Made by a program: the position numbers and the translations under genes. DNA of 64,000 nucleotides from Lutraria lutraria (Eukaryota; Mollusca; Bivalvia; Venerida; Mactridae), in assembly GCA_964023205.1 (NCBI GenBank), contig OZ026844.1, positions 34,643,326 to 34,707,325 on the forward strand, in the 5' to 3' direction. Below are positions 12,965 to 24,922 of this stretch, in pieces. Position 1 is the stretch's first letter. Every line of letters begins with the position of its first letter. Below the pieces are notes generated by a model, which worked only from the letters and a program-made list of their open reading frames with translations, made no database searches and was not told where the DNA came from.

Positions 12965-13008
12965 CAAGGACTTACATACATACATACATGTATGTATATA
13001 AGTCCTTG
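12965..13008. mobile_element. Micro-palindrome copy A (44 bp) with 7-bp duplication
   Basis: It begins CAAGGACTTA and ends AAGTCCTTG, and is nearly self-complementary. ATATTGA stands immediately before it (12958-12964) and immediately after it (13009-13015), a perfect target-site duplication. Confidence 0.85.
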
Positions 13009-13244
13009 ATATTGATAATGACAGAAATTGAAGAGATGTCACATGTTCAAATTGTGCTCTGACCAAATTAGGCTTAAGACCAAGCTGAAGGATGTCAATT
13101 TCATCCTAGTTTATTTATTGTTACAGAGGAAACACAACACACGTTTGTATAAATTATTGCCTTTGAACTAAACATGAAATGCACAATGAAATCTAAAATC
13201 TCTAGTCACAATTTCATATAACTTGTCAAATGAAAGCAATTGCC

Positions 13245-13392
13245 ATAGCTCGATGTGCATGAATTTTGATGCAGACCAAATTACAGCCCTTTTCTACATC
13301 CGCCGTGCAAATGTTAAACTGGTTTCCGTTCCAAGTTGCGGTGCAGTCTATGAACGTTCATTTTCCTTGACTACATTCAGCACTTTGATGTT
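13245..13392 (+). repeat. Dispersed GTACTTTCAGTACTTTGAT repeat, upstream of gene 2
   Basis: It carries CATGAATTTTGATGCAGACC, CTACATCCGCCGTGCAAATG and a diverged ATTCAGCACTTTGATG end. Same orientation as the copy at 6820. Confidence 0.55.
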
Positions 13393-13490
13393 TCGCTCGA
13401 ATTTCAAGGGATACAACTAGGTACGAGATTTTTCAAACTTCCCGCAACGGTTACTTCCCTTGATCAGTACAGAGATTTTCTTGCAAACGA

Positions 13491-13535
13491 ACGGTTTCGG
13501 GTTTTAGCGCTACTGAATACTACTTTCATTTCGCG
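13491..13535 (+). promoter_or_regulatory. Conserved upstream block / possible first exon of gene 2
   Basis: CGGGTTTTAGCGCTACT is followed by CTACTTTCATTTCGCG and then a donor-like GTGAGT at 13536. Comparable blocks precede genes 3, 4 and 6. A capped non-coding first exon spliced to the acceptor before exon 1 would fit. Core promoter elements were not identified. Confidence 0.4.
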
Positions 13536-13699
13536 GTGAGTCGGACTAAGTTCTGTGTCTGACCTGGAAGTTATACATGTATCCTCACCTGGTTTTAAAC
13601 GACTAGAATGAAAGAGTTATATATAGACCGTCGATTGACCCGTGTATATTCTGAAGTGGTGGCTTAAATATAGATCTACAGTTTACAGACTACACTAAA

Positions 13700-14480
13700 T
13701 GTATGTATTATAATATTTTTTATGGCAAATTTCCCCAAGCTGAATAGTATGTATTTTTCCCCAAATTTGAAAAGAAATTCCCGACCTTTTTACAATGCGC
13801 TTGTTTAATTGGTAATTTTTCTCCAATTTGCCTATTTTTTTATGCAAAATTCGCCTGTATTAAGAGCCACTGGTTTCGTGTCAAGTCCATGTTTTACATT
13901 TTATTTTATCTGAGGGAATGTTTTCTTTATACATTGTATCTAATTTATACTTAAACCATGACCAACTTATCAGATGCCCATAATTATGCATTACCGGTGA
14001 TAATTCTTTTACTGAGGGATTGTTTTCGTAACTTGACCAGAGGCGGATCCAGGATAGCAGGCTGGGGGAGGGGGAGGGCGTAATATTTTAATTTGCAGGG
14101 TTCTCAATAACAGCTGGCTGCAGGCCAACTTAGCCACTTAGAAATGTGTTTGGGCAGGTTAGGAATCTCAAAAGTTTATAAAATATTGCTAGAAAATGCC
14201 CGGACCCCCCCCCCCCCCCCCTAGCAGGCCTGTTAGTCTAGCTTTTGGGCCTGTTGGCCACAAACTTATTGAGAACCCTGAATTTGAAGAAGTGAAATGG
14301 TGCATTCTGGTGAGATTTGGGTCCCTTTTCTACCTCATTTTACAGTTGTGCTAGATAAAACAAAAATTGAATGCTATTTCATTGGTATCTATGATTGGGG
14401 ACTTTTTTTTTGGGGGGGGGACCTGAATTTGCTAGTGATAGAAGTTTAGAACAGCAAATAATTGTATTTTTCTTCCAGTT
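13700..14480. other. Spacer upstream of gene 2, nothing firm
   Basis: It contains a poly-C run (about 14206-14221) and an imperfect inverted pair near AACAGCTGGCTGCAGGCC. I found no coding exon. A GTTCTNAATAACA-type phrase also occurs near 9773, suggesting a further diverged dispersed repeat. Confidence 0.35.
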
Positions 14481-14503
14481 TATATTGCAGCAAGCATTCC
14501 AGT

Positions 14504-17500
14504 ATGATACATCCTCTGTGCCTGATTGTAGGAGTTGTCACGCTAGTAACTGCAGGTACTTGTCTTCATGTTACAGTTATATATAAATAAAAGTACTGAT
14601 AGTACTTATAGAAACTGAATTTAGACAGACTTGCACTGTAACATCATGGAATGGGAACTAGTTTAACAATTGCATGGTGTTTGTAGAAAAACATAGTGCT
14701 TTTGTTGAGCATCAAAATTCATGCATGCCGAGCGAGGGACTGCTATAGAAATTATTGTTCAGTTTCAAAAAAAGTGATGAAACATCGATTTTTGAGACCA
14801 AAAAGTGTTGAAAACCTGTGTGTTTTAATAATGATATGGTTTTAGTATTTAAATTTGCACTAAATCATTCCAAATGAGATTTTACCATTTCATTATGAGG
14901 TATAAATACTTTACCTTATTAATAAACATACCATGATTTAGAAGAAATGGTAACTATGCAATATCAAACATTCTCGTAAGGTTTATGTCTTAAAATAATA
15001 AGAAACAGCATCTTTTAAATTCAATGAATGTACCAGTATTTTAAATTATGTTATTATAATCTTATGTTATAATTTAATGTCTTTTATTAAAAAAATTTAT
15101 TGTAGTTTTTTATCATTAAATTGCTGTTGCTTAAAATATTTGATCTATACATTGAAGTCTAAATGTCTAAATATATATATGTTCCTTTTACAGAAGAGTT
15201 TATTATCAAGTCACAAGATGACTGTGGGAAGGAGTTTAAGTTGGGTACTAAATCCATCTTATTAAGGTACAGAGGTCAAAGTATAGGACTAGAAACATGT
15301 GTAACACGATTTTTGTTTGATAATCATGAAGACGGATTGATTTGTGTTCGACCTATATCATTAAACCTAGATTGTGGAACTGTGATTGAGTATCCTAAAT
15401 ATCAGGTAACCTGTTATAATGATAGTGTCAGTCTTATTTTTTAATGTCCGCCAAGGATGTATATAAGTGCTATTGTGTCCATACAGTCTTTTATTTGTAT
15501 TTACTATCTGTAAGACCTTCTTAATTCAAGGAGAAGATTATAACATTCAATTGTAGTATTTCCTGAACAGTGACAGTTCAGGGTTCAGTGTTATGTTAAA
15601 ATTTTCATTTAGTTGATATTTTAATAATGGCCATAGATACAGTAAACCTCATAGCTAGCTATTGTCACATAGCGATTGGTGACATAAAGAAAAACAATCC
15701 GTGATCGTATAGTTAGGTTTAATCAAAATTAAAATGTTCTTATTTTCTCTCTCATTATCTTCTCTCTCACACACAAGACAATTAGTGATATGGTATCCAA
15801 AAATGCTATTGACAGCAGTGGGCGTTATCATCATTATCCAATGAAGTTTCGGAACCACAAGTCTCATGACCAATGAAATTATAGGTTAATTATCTGATGC
15901 AATACTAATTCGGAATGTCTTGTTTTTAAATTAGACTTCCAAAAGTAGCAAAAAGTTATCATTTTTCGTCGATCAATTTATAATAGTTAATATAAACTTT
16001 TAACAAAGTTACAGTATAATGCAAACATCCCAAAATACCAATTAGTATATGGACGACATCTGTGGTATGCTGACTTAAGTTGTTTACAGAGACTTGTTCT
16101 ACTGCCAATACATACATGTTAAACGTACTTTTGTCATTATTTAAAATACAGACTGGTATATACAAATTCATGTCTCTAATTAATTATTCAATTAATGACA
16201 ATTATAGAAATAATATAGGTATGAGAGCCACTATGTTATACTATTGAATATTGAGATCACCTTTTAAGTACATGAGTGTATGATATGGCTGGAAATAAAA
16301 ATAAGTTTGTTTGGAGTCCTCTGACCTACTCAAGAAAATCCTAGCACATAAATAAAAAATATTTTTTAAATTTTTTTGTTATATAGTAAAAAAAATCTCT
16401 ACCTACCCTGTGCTAAAATTTTGGGTCGGAGCACTTAAAACAAACTTATTATTATTTTCAGCCTAAATTATTGCATGAATCTTTCTGAAGCTTCCTAGGA
16501 TACTGAAGATCAAAGCTAATGCTGTTGTAAATTATCACAGCTTTTAAGGATTGATACATCTTGTTCACCACCAAATACAATGAACAATGTAAGAAGGGTT
16601 TCCAGATTTGGAAAAAAATATTATGAACAATGGTTCAAAAGTATGCAATAAAACAATGATCTTCTATATATTCTACTTTATTCTCTGGACATAAACATTT
16701 AGGACACCTTCTACTAATAGATGTGTTTTAATATTACAGAAGTTATCCTGTGGAAGGCAAGATCTGAAACATTTAAATGAATCATGTGTAGATTACATGC
16801 GTGGTTATTCCATTGTCATCAGAAAGGAAGAACCATTATGGCAATCGACTGAACACTTTGATATTTATGTTTATGGAGAAGTAACATCAAATGGTGGTAA
16901 GGTATAACATTAACAGTCAGTGGCTTTATGTTAGTAATGTTTCATGAGGAAATCCCTAGTTTTTAATGTCAGGATCCAGTTTATTTAAAAAACTGGAATT
17001 CTCAGAAAAAAGTACAAATTTTACATTCTTTTTTTCTTCAGGAATCACTCTAAAGGTCTCTGAAGACTGGAATTCTCAGAAAAAATGTACAAATTTTAAA
17101 TTCATTTTTTCTTCAGGAATTACTCTAAAGGTCTCTGAAAACCGGGAGGGGTCTGGTTATCAGGTGTTATACAGGTCATGTTTTATATGTTCATGATACT
17201 GTATTTTCATTTATTTTCGTTGGGCTCAATTTTTGTGTTTTTTACTAAAATGGCTATTTCATGGGGACATAAATTTGTGAATTTTGATAAGAAATGCATT
17301 ATCTCTGCATTTAAATTCGTGGGGATTTGATTTCATGGATGAGCCAACCCACGAAATTAAATCCCCAACGAAAATAAATTATTCTACAGTATTATGATTG
17401 TAGAACTTATGCAACTTAATTTGGTATGAAGCTACCATTTTATCGGGCTGTTACTTTTTCAGATCGTGATAATGATGATATTACACCAGTATGGATGATG

Positions 17501-18723
17501 TTTATTTATGCTTCACCATGTGTCATTATGATTTTCATCACTGTTATTATATGTTGGGTTAGATATAGACAACATCATAGACAAGAGCTTATGAAAAACA
17601 CTCAGATAACATACAATGTTCCTGTTGGTACTGCCACAATGCAAGCAGGTAAGTCTTTGTTCCTCTGTTTAATTCTTAGCACTCATTACGCATGATAAAT
17701 TATGTAGTACAGGTTGCAAATTTGATCATGTCATTTGAATGGTCTTATATAAATATTGAGATGGTCATGTTTGAAATAGATGAAGTATTAAACTTCTGAA
17801 TATGTAGTTATTACAACGACTTATAAGTCCATGGTTATTATAAACGAGTGATCATTTAGATGGTTTTACTGTACATATTTTGTGAATATTTATAGGTGGT
17901 GATACTCATACTGAAGTTGCCCCAAGTCAACAAACTTTGTTACCATGGTCAGAGATGCAGCAATCAATGTCTTCTAGTACTTCTACTAACCAATACGGTG
18001 GAGGACAACAGTCTACAGAAGGTTGTATTGTCCATCCAATGGTTACAGCATATCCTGCTCATTTTCCACCAGCTCCTGGAGTATACCAACCCGTTCCTCA
18101 ACATGGTGATACCCAAACTCCTTCTCTTGTTAACCCATCAGGTTTGTGTTGATATTGAACTTTTTGAAATGCTTTCTGATGCTGAATATGAATGTAAATC
18201 TGAAATCAAAGTACTGGAAGTACTCATGGAAACTGAACTTCCACAGACTTTCAATACAACATGGAACAGGAACTAGTTTAATAACGAGGAATTTAATAGG
18301 GGATGTATAAAAATGTTGTAGTACTTTGGTCTGAATAAAAATTCATGTGCACTGTGAGAGTGATGGCTATGTAGGACTGAAATATTGTTCAGTTTCCAAT
18401 CATTACTTAACCAGGTAAATGTAAGTCTGCAGATTTCTGGTGATAGATGTTGTCATTGACTGGTCAGTCAGTTTACATAGAATTGTTTCCCAGATACATG
18501 ATTATATAAGTTCCTATACATTTTGTAAAGCTTTCACTTTTGCATATGTGTTCCACCAGTAATGTGTATGTCTTAAGAAGGAGATCCCATTATACAGGAT
18601 AATCGTACATGAGGTCACAAAAATATTTTTATTATGATTTTGCTTTTTATCATTCTTGCAGCTCCGCACCAAGAACATGCATCGCAGAACCCACCTTCAT
18701 ATGAAAATATTTTGAAAGAATGA
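14504..18723 (+). CDS. Gene 2: six-Cys type I membrane protein with PPxY tail
   Basis: Exons: 14504-14555, 15194-15426, 16740-16896, 17463-17648, 17896-18141, 18662-18723; 936 nt, 311 residues, in frame. The signal peptide is MIHPLCLIVGVVTLVTA. The six ectodomain cysteines align with gene 1, and an extra one (in VTCYNDS) sits at the end of exon 2. Exon 3 has an NES glycosylation motif just before the sixth cysteine. A helix (about MMFIYASPCVIMIFITVIIC) is followed by RYRQHHRQ and then TQITYNVPV. The tail has VAPSQQ, HPMVTAYPA and PAPGVYQPVP and ends NPPSYENILKE. Exon 2 ends at GTCAGT (15427), an unusual donor; a stronger CAG|GTAACC at 15405/15406 would remove seven residues without shifting frame. 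The 15426 end is preferred because it matches the paralogs' exon boundary. Confidence 0.86.
14604..14740 (-). repeat. Dispersed repeat, intron 1 of gene 2
   Basis: Inverted copy of the 6820 family: ACTTGCACTGTAACATCATG, GGGAACTAGTTTAACAATTG and AAAATTCATGCATGCCG read in reverse order. Confidence 0.55.
16287..16463. repeat. MITE-like foldback, intron 2 of gene 2
   Basis: The ends GGCTGGAAATAAAAATAAGT and AACTTATTATTATTTTCAGCC are inverted repeats, with TTGTTTGGAGTCC facing GGAGCACTTAAAACAA just inside. A second copy is at 57336-57523 and a fragment of one end at about 47735-47790. No coding capacity. Confidence 0.75.
16978..17130 (+). repeat. Tandem duplication of about 78 bp, intron 3 of gene 2
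   Basis: The phrase from CTGGAATTCTCAGAAAAAA through ACAAATTTT and TTCTTCAGGAAT to CTAAAGGTCTCTGAA occurs twice in succession (about 6992 and 7069 within the 17-kb block), offset by about 77 bp. The repeated TTCTTCAG looks like an acceptor, but no matching exon follows. Confidence 0.7.
17197..17391 (+). repeat. TACTGTA-ended MITE-like element, intron 3 of gene 2
   Basis: It runs from TACTGTATTTTCATTTATTT to TTATTCTACAGTA, with TCGTTGGGCTCAATTTT and ATGGCTATTTCATGGGGACA inside. Copies are at 33461-33670 (inverted) and 55149-55359. Confidence 0.8.
18204..18365 (-). repeat. Dispersed repeat, intron 5 of gene 2
   Basis: Inverted copy of the 6820 family: ATCAAAGTACTGGAAGTACT, CATGGAAACTGAACTT and GGAACAGGAACTAGTTTAAT. 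It lies directly after exon 5. Confidence 0.6.
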
Positions 18724-20270
18724 GTTAATAAGGTTGTGACCTTTACAGTTATCAATGTGCTGTTGACATTGCATTATTGAGTTTTAAGTACATGTACATA
18801 GTATATTTCCTGCAAGTGTTAGTTTGAAATAACTCATTTGAAATCATTATAATTGGTATATTGTATACATGTTTAAATTGGTAATTAGCAGGTAGGAAGC
18901 AATTTCAAATTGAGAGGGGGTCCTATTTTGTCCCCCCCCCATGTTCCTACTCTGGTTGGGATTTTTTCAACATCGGCATTAACCTTCTGTCAGCTTTGAC
19001 AGTAAATTGTTCTACTTCAGACCTACAAATGTAAGCAATAAGACGCAGGAAATCCAGATGTTGGGCATTATACACCCATGGAAGCTTCTGTTGTTTCAAG
19101 TTAATCTCACTATACAGAACGTCCATTATAAATTATTTCTACAAAAACTTTTCTTTTTTTTTAGTATTATTAGAGCAATTAGAGAATACTAATTTATTAT
19201 TGACAAATTTATTTATTTATTGTCAGGGTTGTTATTACACTGATTTTTTTATTTTACTCACAGTTACACCAGTTCTTTATTTAAACTTAGTACCAGTAAA
19301 AAGACTGGAACCATTATGATTTATTTACACCAATATCATATCCCTCTTTATCTTTGTTCATGTGCTGCTTTCTGATATTTCTATATTGTCTGCTTAATGC
19401 GTCTGCAGTTTTATACAAATCTAATATTTCTTCTGTCATAACAGAAGTGTTTTTATATTCTTTACAAAAGGTGTTTTAAATAGGATTTTAGTGGTACATA
19501 TGATTATGCTTATTTTATTTCTATCATGATACTCAACTAATATTATGTCATTGTTCAATGAATATACTTTTTTGTACTTTATTTGTTTTATCTTTGTGAA
19601 TTTGCATTGTTTTAATTTTTACTAATTGTTACAGTATTATGTTAGAACAGACTATAATTATCTTTATACATAACTGCTCTCAGGTACAATTCTGATGCTA
19701 GTCAGTTTATAAATGATCGCGTTTCAATACACATGCTTTAGTTTTTAATAATTGTTGGATTTAGAAATAAATAGTGTCTATACACATTTGTGTTTGTCGC
19801 TTGACTTGTAGATTTTTATTATTCATATCAACACACAACAATATAACAACACTAATAGAATTGACTGAATATATGAGGTAGTTTATTCATTTAGTCAAAG
19901 ACCTATACATGTCTTTGATTTAGTGTAACTTTGGCATAACTTTGAGATAGATCATAAATATCTATGCTTCAACGTTATACGTCCCAATAATCAAAATGCT
20001 GATTAATTTATTATTGGGAGGTGCTAACATGTCACATTAAGGTACTATACCATCATCACATGTATATGGATTTCCTAAATCTTAATGGTATGTTGCATAG
20101 GACATGAATGACAAAACATGAAAATGTTCTCTCAGAAAGAGAAAAATCTAAGATGGGATGTGAGAAATATGAAACAAGAAGTGACGTAAAACCCATAATG
20201 TTTGAGCTGACCAGTGACTGGTGGTGTATAAAAATCAATTGTTTATTCAAGCGATAATGTTACATGATGG
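18724..20270 (+). other. 3' UTR of gene 2 and spacer
   Basis: AT-rich, no exons. AATAAA at 19766-19771 is a candidate polyadenylation signal. Confidence 0.35.
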
Positions 20271-20277
20271 CCCTAGT

Positions 20278-20330
20278 CAAGGACTCATATACATACATAT
20301 ATATAAATTATGTATGTACATAAGTCCTTG
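20278..20330. mobile_element. Micro-palindrome copy B (53 bp)
   Basis: It runs from CAAGGACTCATATACATACA to TAAGTCCTTG. CCCTAGT (20271-20277) precedes and CCCTAGC (20331-20337) follows, a 6/7 target duplication. Confidence 0.75.
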
Positions 20331-20464
20331 CCCTAGCCAGGGATGCTATATTAGTGCCCTAGTATAATTGCTCACCAGAAAAAAGACTATGGCTACTACC
20401 ATTCCAGCAAAGTTTGGTTGCAGAGTGAGGAGATGTTGTTTGAAGAAAATATGGACGCTATTTC

Positions 20465-20541
20465 ACGACGCACTAATGCACGACGGACACCAGATTGATA
20501 ACAAAAGCTCACATTGAGCACACTGTGCTCTGGTGAGCTAA
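20465..20541 (-). repeat. Inverted left-end fragment of the AGCTCAC hairpin element
   Basis: TCACATTGAGCACACTGTGC followed by TCTGGTGAGCTAAAAA is the hairpin end of the family seen at 8637 and 49018, in reverse orientation and without its body. Confidence 0.6.
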
Positions 20542-20570
20542 AAATAGTTGAGTTGTGACCAAAGACCGAG

Positions 20571-20680
20571 TAAACGGTTTTAGCCATACCATTAAACTGG
20601 TTCCCGTTCCATGTTGTAGTGTACTAAGGGTTGTACACACAAGTCAACGGGAACCAGTGTAAGGCTACTTTCGTTTTGAG
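20571..20680 (+). promoter_or_regulatory. Conserved upstream block of gene 3, split by a hairpin
   Basis: AAACGGTTTTAGCC (from 20572) and GGCTACTTTCGTTTTGAG (20663-20680) match the two halves of the gene 2 and gene 4 blocks. A roughly 60-bp hairpin (CTGGTTCCCG...CGGGAACCAG) lies between them. GTCAGT at 20681 is a weak donor candidate. Confidence 0.35.
20596..20657. repeat. CTGGTTCCCG...CGGGAACCAG hairpin element
   Basis: Ten-base inverted ends enclose CCATGTTGTAGTGTACTAAG and TTGTACACACAAGTC. A close copy is at about 44266-44330 and a different palindrome with the same ends is at 40744-40797. Confidence 0.75.
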
Positions 20681-20905
20681 GTCAGTCTTTTTATCGGTGG
20701 TGTATGATAAACATAATCGCGTAGTATAAACACTGTTTTTTTTCATTTTTAGGTTATGCTTATTTATCTGACGCTTGTATAAATGTATCGTATAAAGTAA
20801 CCTACCGTTTTGATCCCGCGATAAGTCGTGATTCATTAATAAAAAAAAATTTGAAGACTAGCTAGGCCTATTTGATTATTTAATTATAATATAACTACAG
20901 CTATA

Positions 20906-20941
20906 CAAGGACTTATATACATACATATATATAAGTCCTTG
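20906..20941. mobile_element. Micro-palindrome copy C (36 bp)
   Basis: CAAGGACTTATATACATACA runs into TATATATAAGTCCTTG. The flanks AGCTATA (20899-20905) and AGCTAGA (20942-20948) match at 6 of 7 bases. Confidence 0.75.
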
Positions 20942-21384
20942 AGCTAGACCAACTCCACGATTATAAGTGCAAACAGGGACACTATAATTATAACAATATA
21001 TGTAGTCAGGAACACTATAGTATGTAGATCTGGTGCCAACTACTTGTGTCACTTAATTATATTATAATTGTCACAATATTTTACTAATTTCACACAAATA
21101 TGATTCTTTCTGTATTTATTATGATAATGAATGTTTTTTTATTGGTTGCATCAAGTACGTACGATATATGTATGTGGCTGTAATACCCCCTTTTGGGATG
21201 CAGGATTTGGGCCATTATTTAGGCTGAATGTGGTACTCAGTGGTGAAATGGGACGCGTGAAACTCACATTTGTTCTTAAATGGGACGCGAGACTCGCTCC
21301 TCAAAATATGGGCTGGAGGGATGTGGGGCTCAGCGGAAATAATAAAAGGGTAGCGGGACTCATGGAGAGGGGGTATTACAGTAC

Positions 21385-21415
21385 CATGTATGTATATGTA
21401 TATATTAAGTCCTTG
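21385..21415. mobile_element. Half micro-palindrome copy D
   Basis: CATGTATGTATATGTATATA then TTAAGTCCTTG is the right half of the same unit; no left CAAGG end is present. Probably a decayed copy. Confidence 0.5.
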
Positions 21416-21555
21416 GATGCATCTTTTATTTCAATATATCATTTTAAAGTGCCAACTGTTACAAAACGCCCATATTTTGCTATGCGTTTTTCAAAATGCA
21501 GTTTACTTATCACTTCGTTTGTTATTTCAGGAACTGTCTTTTTTGAAGTTACATC

Positions 21556-24500
21556 ATGATCAAATCGTTATGGCTGATTTTTGCCACTGTTGATATGATC
21601 TTTGCAGGTAATCTGCCTTGTTTTTACATGTAATTGCAATGTGCTTTTAAGGTGTTTGTATAACTTTTAACCATGTAATATAATATATATGCATCAGTCA
21701 AGTTTGAGCCCCATTTCTTCATTGTTACAAGTCCAGATAAGACCTTAACAAATTTTCTATCCTATCTCAATTAATCATATCATACACGTGTATACACACA
21801 TGTTGTTATCACATGTGTATATAATAGAGCACACATTGTTTCTAAACAACTAATTTATGATGTAATATGTTTAAAGTTTCTTAATACCTCTTGTTTTGTA
21901 ATGACTATACCAACACTTTGTTGTGTACAAATGAGTAAAAGAAATTACTGTAAGGTTTGTGTTTATGTGTTGTTTGCTTTATTTGGATAAAAAAGAAAAG
22001 GTTAACTTTTGTTTATAAACGGACAAGGTATTTGATGTATTAATCATTTGTGTGATGTTTTGTTCTGTAATATTTCCTTTACAGAGCACTTATTGATTAC
22101 ATCCCAGCAATCATGCGGTAAAGAATATTCTTTGGACAACATCAAGTCCATTTACCTAAGTTACGAAGGTGACCATCTTGGATCTGAGCCATGTGCAACA
22201 AGATTTGATTTGGTTGACAGGTCAGATTACACCATTTGTGTCAAACCTGTAGAATTACAACTGGATTGTAGTACAACAATTGAGTACCAAGACCATTTTG
22301 TAGCTGAAAATATCAATGATGGCGTAAGTTGTACATATATTGTATTTATGACAAGTGATATACTGTCAAACATGTGAACAAAGGCCACCCTTAGGTAATT
22401 CTGCATGTGATTTTTATTGACAGGTGGCCTTTATTTTGAGGTCATTTTGTTCTAAGTTATCATAGACCATTTTTAAAACAATGGCCTTTATTCACAATGT
22501 GGTCTTTATTTGGAGATGGCCACTAACACAGGCTAAATGAGGCTTGTCTGTACATGTAATAATAAATAGAATTTACTAAAAGCCTTATACATATTTTTAG
22601 TTCTGATTGGTTGAGCCTTTTTTTCAGCTCATTTGATAATTCTTTCAATGTACATATCTTCTCCACTTTCATAATAATATGGACAGTTTTGAGTTCAAAG
22701 AATACTTTTCTAAATGATTTCTGTTTTTGTTTAGAATATTTGTAATTGTTGAAAATCAATGGAATTTTCCTGATTTGCTCAAATGAAATGAACTGTTTAG
22801 TATGTGGTAATTCTTTAAGTCTGTTATATTAATCTTATTTACTGATGCTGAGTAGTCAATTTTTGTGCACATTATTAATATTATTCTTTTACAGGAACTC
22901 ACATGTACAATGAATAAACAAAGCACTTTCGATGAAACTTGTAAATCCTTTTTGGATACATTTTTCATTGTCATTAAGAAGGAGGATCCAAATAGAAACT
23001 CATTTGAAAGTGCCAAAATACATGTTTATGCAAAGGAGAGAGAAAGTTATGGTAAGTTTATACTGGGAATGAAGCATCAGAATTTTTTCTGATACGGCAA
23101 CTTTGAATAGTTACTGAATCCATGAAGTATTGTTGGATGAGCCGTCCTTCAAGTTCCTTTGAACCAAGTTCGAAGTTGAAATTACTGTTTTGTATTTTTC
23201 AATTACAATTGTTTGATATTTTTAACTATGCTAACATTTAGTATATAGTAAGTTTTAAATAAAAACAGGACACAAGCTTGGATTTCTACTTTATTATACA
23301 TCCATGGTTCTATAACCTTTCTTTCAGTCTCTACTACAAACTATGTGATTGTGTTGTCTTGTTTAGTACCAGTGATCATCATTGTTTGTATTGTGTGTGG
23401 AGTTATTTGTATTCAAAGAAAACATAGACAACAACAATGTAGCAACACCCAAGTCACTTATCAAACTGCTGTAGGTGCAACAACTACACCAACAGGTACA
23501 AAAAGCAATTTTATGACACTTAAAGTTATACATATACATTGTACAGTCAAACCTGTGTTAGTAGCCACCTGCGAATGAAGGTCATTTGTCTAAAAACCAT
23601 CATCTGTCATTTAGAGCAAAACGACCCCGAGTAAAGGGTACCTGTCATTAAAGGCCACATTATGCCTTTCCAAGAATGACCCTTGTTCACAAGTTTGACT
23701 GTACATTTAGTTATTTCCTTAAATGTTTAAATCAAATCTTCTTACTTTGGTTTTGATTTGTTCTTTTGTGAGATAGCGTTTGGTCAGACATTTAAAAAGT
23801 TTCATTTCACTTGTTGATAAATGGTACATGCTTGTCAATTATTGCGTTAATTTTGACAGGTGGATATGTAGCAAACACAAATACTTATCCTGGAACAGTT
23901 CCCTGTCAACAACCATTGTTACCCCAACCAGGGAACCAGCCACATGTGAATCAAGCTGACCCTACATCCAGGGGTCAGTCTCTAGTTGGTTATTACGTTC
24001 ACCCAACAGTTACATCTTATCCGGCACAGAATCAACAAACACCGGGTCAGTATAACTACCAGCCTGCACCACAAGGTTACCAGCCTGCACCACAAGGTTA
24101 CCAGCCTGCACCACAAGTACAATTTAGAGGAATGCAAACAACTCCTGAACCTACAGGTTTGTAGTCTATTATAGGTTATTACCAACCAAGCAAAATTATT
24201 GTTTAAAAAAAGATATTTTCCCTTCTACCAAGACCTGTACCCGTTTTGGAAACAGAATACAATTTTACACTCCTCACTTGCTAAGCAGGCACTTAGCCAA
24301 GTGATATGCCTTCCTGAGTGCAAACACGATTGAAAACATATTTTAATAGGAACATCAAAGTTCTTGCTCTATTCAAAAGCTTTTGCCGAGACAATTGGAC
24401 GTTTTCTGAATTAAGTTTGCTTTTACTTAAACATGAAGTATTGTTTTTGGATGACCCCTGTTCATATTTTGCAATATAGAGGATAATTTATTATACCAGT

Positions 24501-24922
24501 CTTTGTCTGACTGTAAGCAATGTCATATCTTGTCCCGATTTGATAAAAGTTGAGAACAGTCTATGAGCTCATTTCTCCATTCCATTCTTAAAATATCAGG
24601 GTTGAAAAGAGCTGATTGATGTCTAAAAACATATTCAGATCAATTAAAATATCAGGCTAATATCAATGATTTCATTATTGTCTGGTCATAATTAATTTAG
24701 AAACATCAGAAGACAAGATATGAGATTTGAACTTGGAGACCGATTTCAAGTTTTATAACCTCAGACACTGGTATAATTTATTTGAAAGTAGAAAAAGTTC
24801 TTATCAACTACTGCAGCTACTAACTTATTTATTGTTTATTGTTTTGTATTTTAGCTCCACCTCAGGAAGCCTCTTCATCAGATCTGGGACCCCCGTCATA
24901 CGAGAGTCTGATGAAGAAATGA
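21556..24922 (+). CDS. Gene 3: six-Cys type I membrane protein with PPxY tail
   Basis: Exons: 21556-21607, 22085-22323, 22895-23051, 23328-23495, 23860-24156, 24855-24922; 981 nt, 326 residues, the longest of the six. MIKSLWLIFATVDMIFA is the signal peptide. Exon 2 reads CGKEYSLDN, SDYTICVKPVELQLDC and EYQDHFVAENINDG; exon 3 reads ELTC, FDETC, FFIVIKKEDP and IHVYAKE. The helix (about VIVLSCLVPVIIIVCIVCGV) is followed by QRKHRQQQ and TQVTYQTAV. The proline-rich exon is lengthened by three direct copies of YQPAPQG (21-bp units, about 24057-24118) and also holds HPTVTSYPAQ. The C-terminus is GPPSYESLMKK. The start is taken at 21556 after the acceptor at 21529-21530. Confidence 0.88.
22376..22550. 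repeat. Inverted-repeat fragment, intron 2 of gene 3
   Basis: Repeated GGCCTTTATT / AAAGGCCACC words (about 22382-22520) resemble the interior of the TACAGTCAAACC MITE family found at 23542 and 57655, but clean termini are absent. Confidence 0.4.
23542..23703. repeat. TACAGTCAAACCTG MITE-like element, intron 4 of gene 3
   Basis: The ends TACAGTCAAACCTGTGTTAG and CACAAGTTTGACTGTA are inverted repeats; GTAGCCACCTG and AAAGGCCAC lie inside. A related copy is at 57655-57816. Non-coding. Confidence 0.8.
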
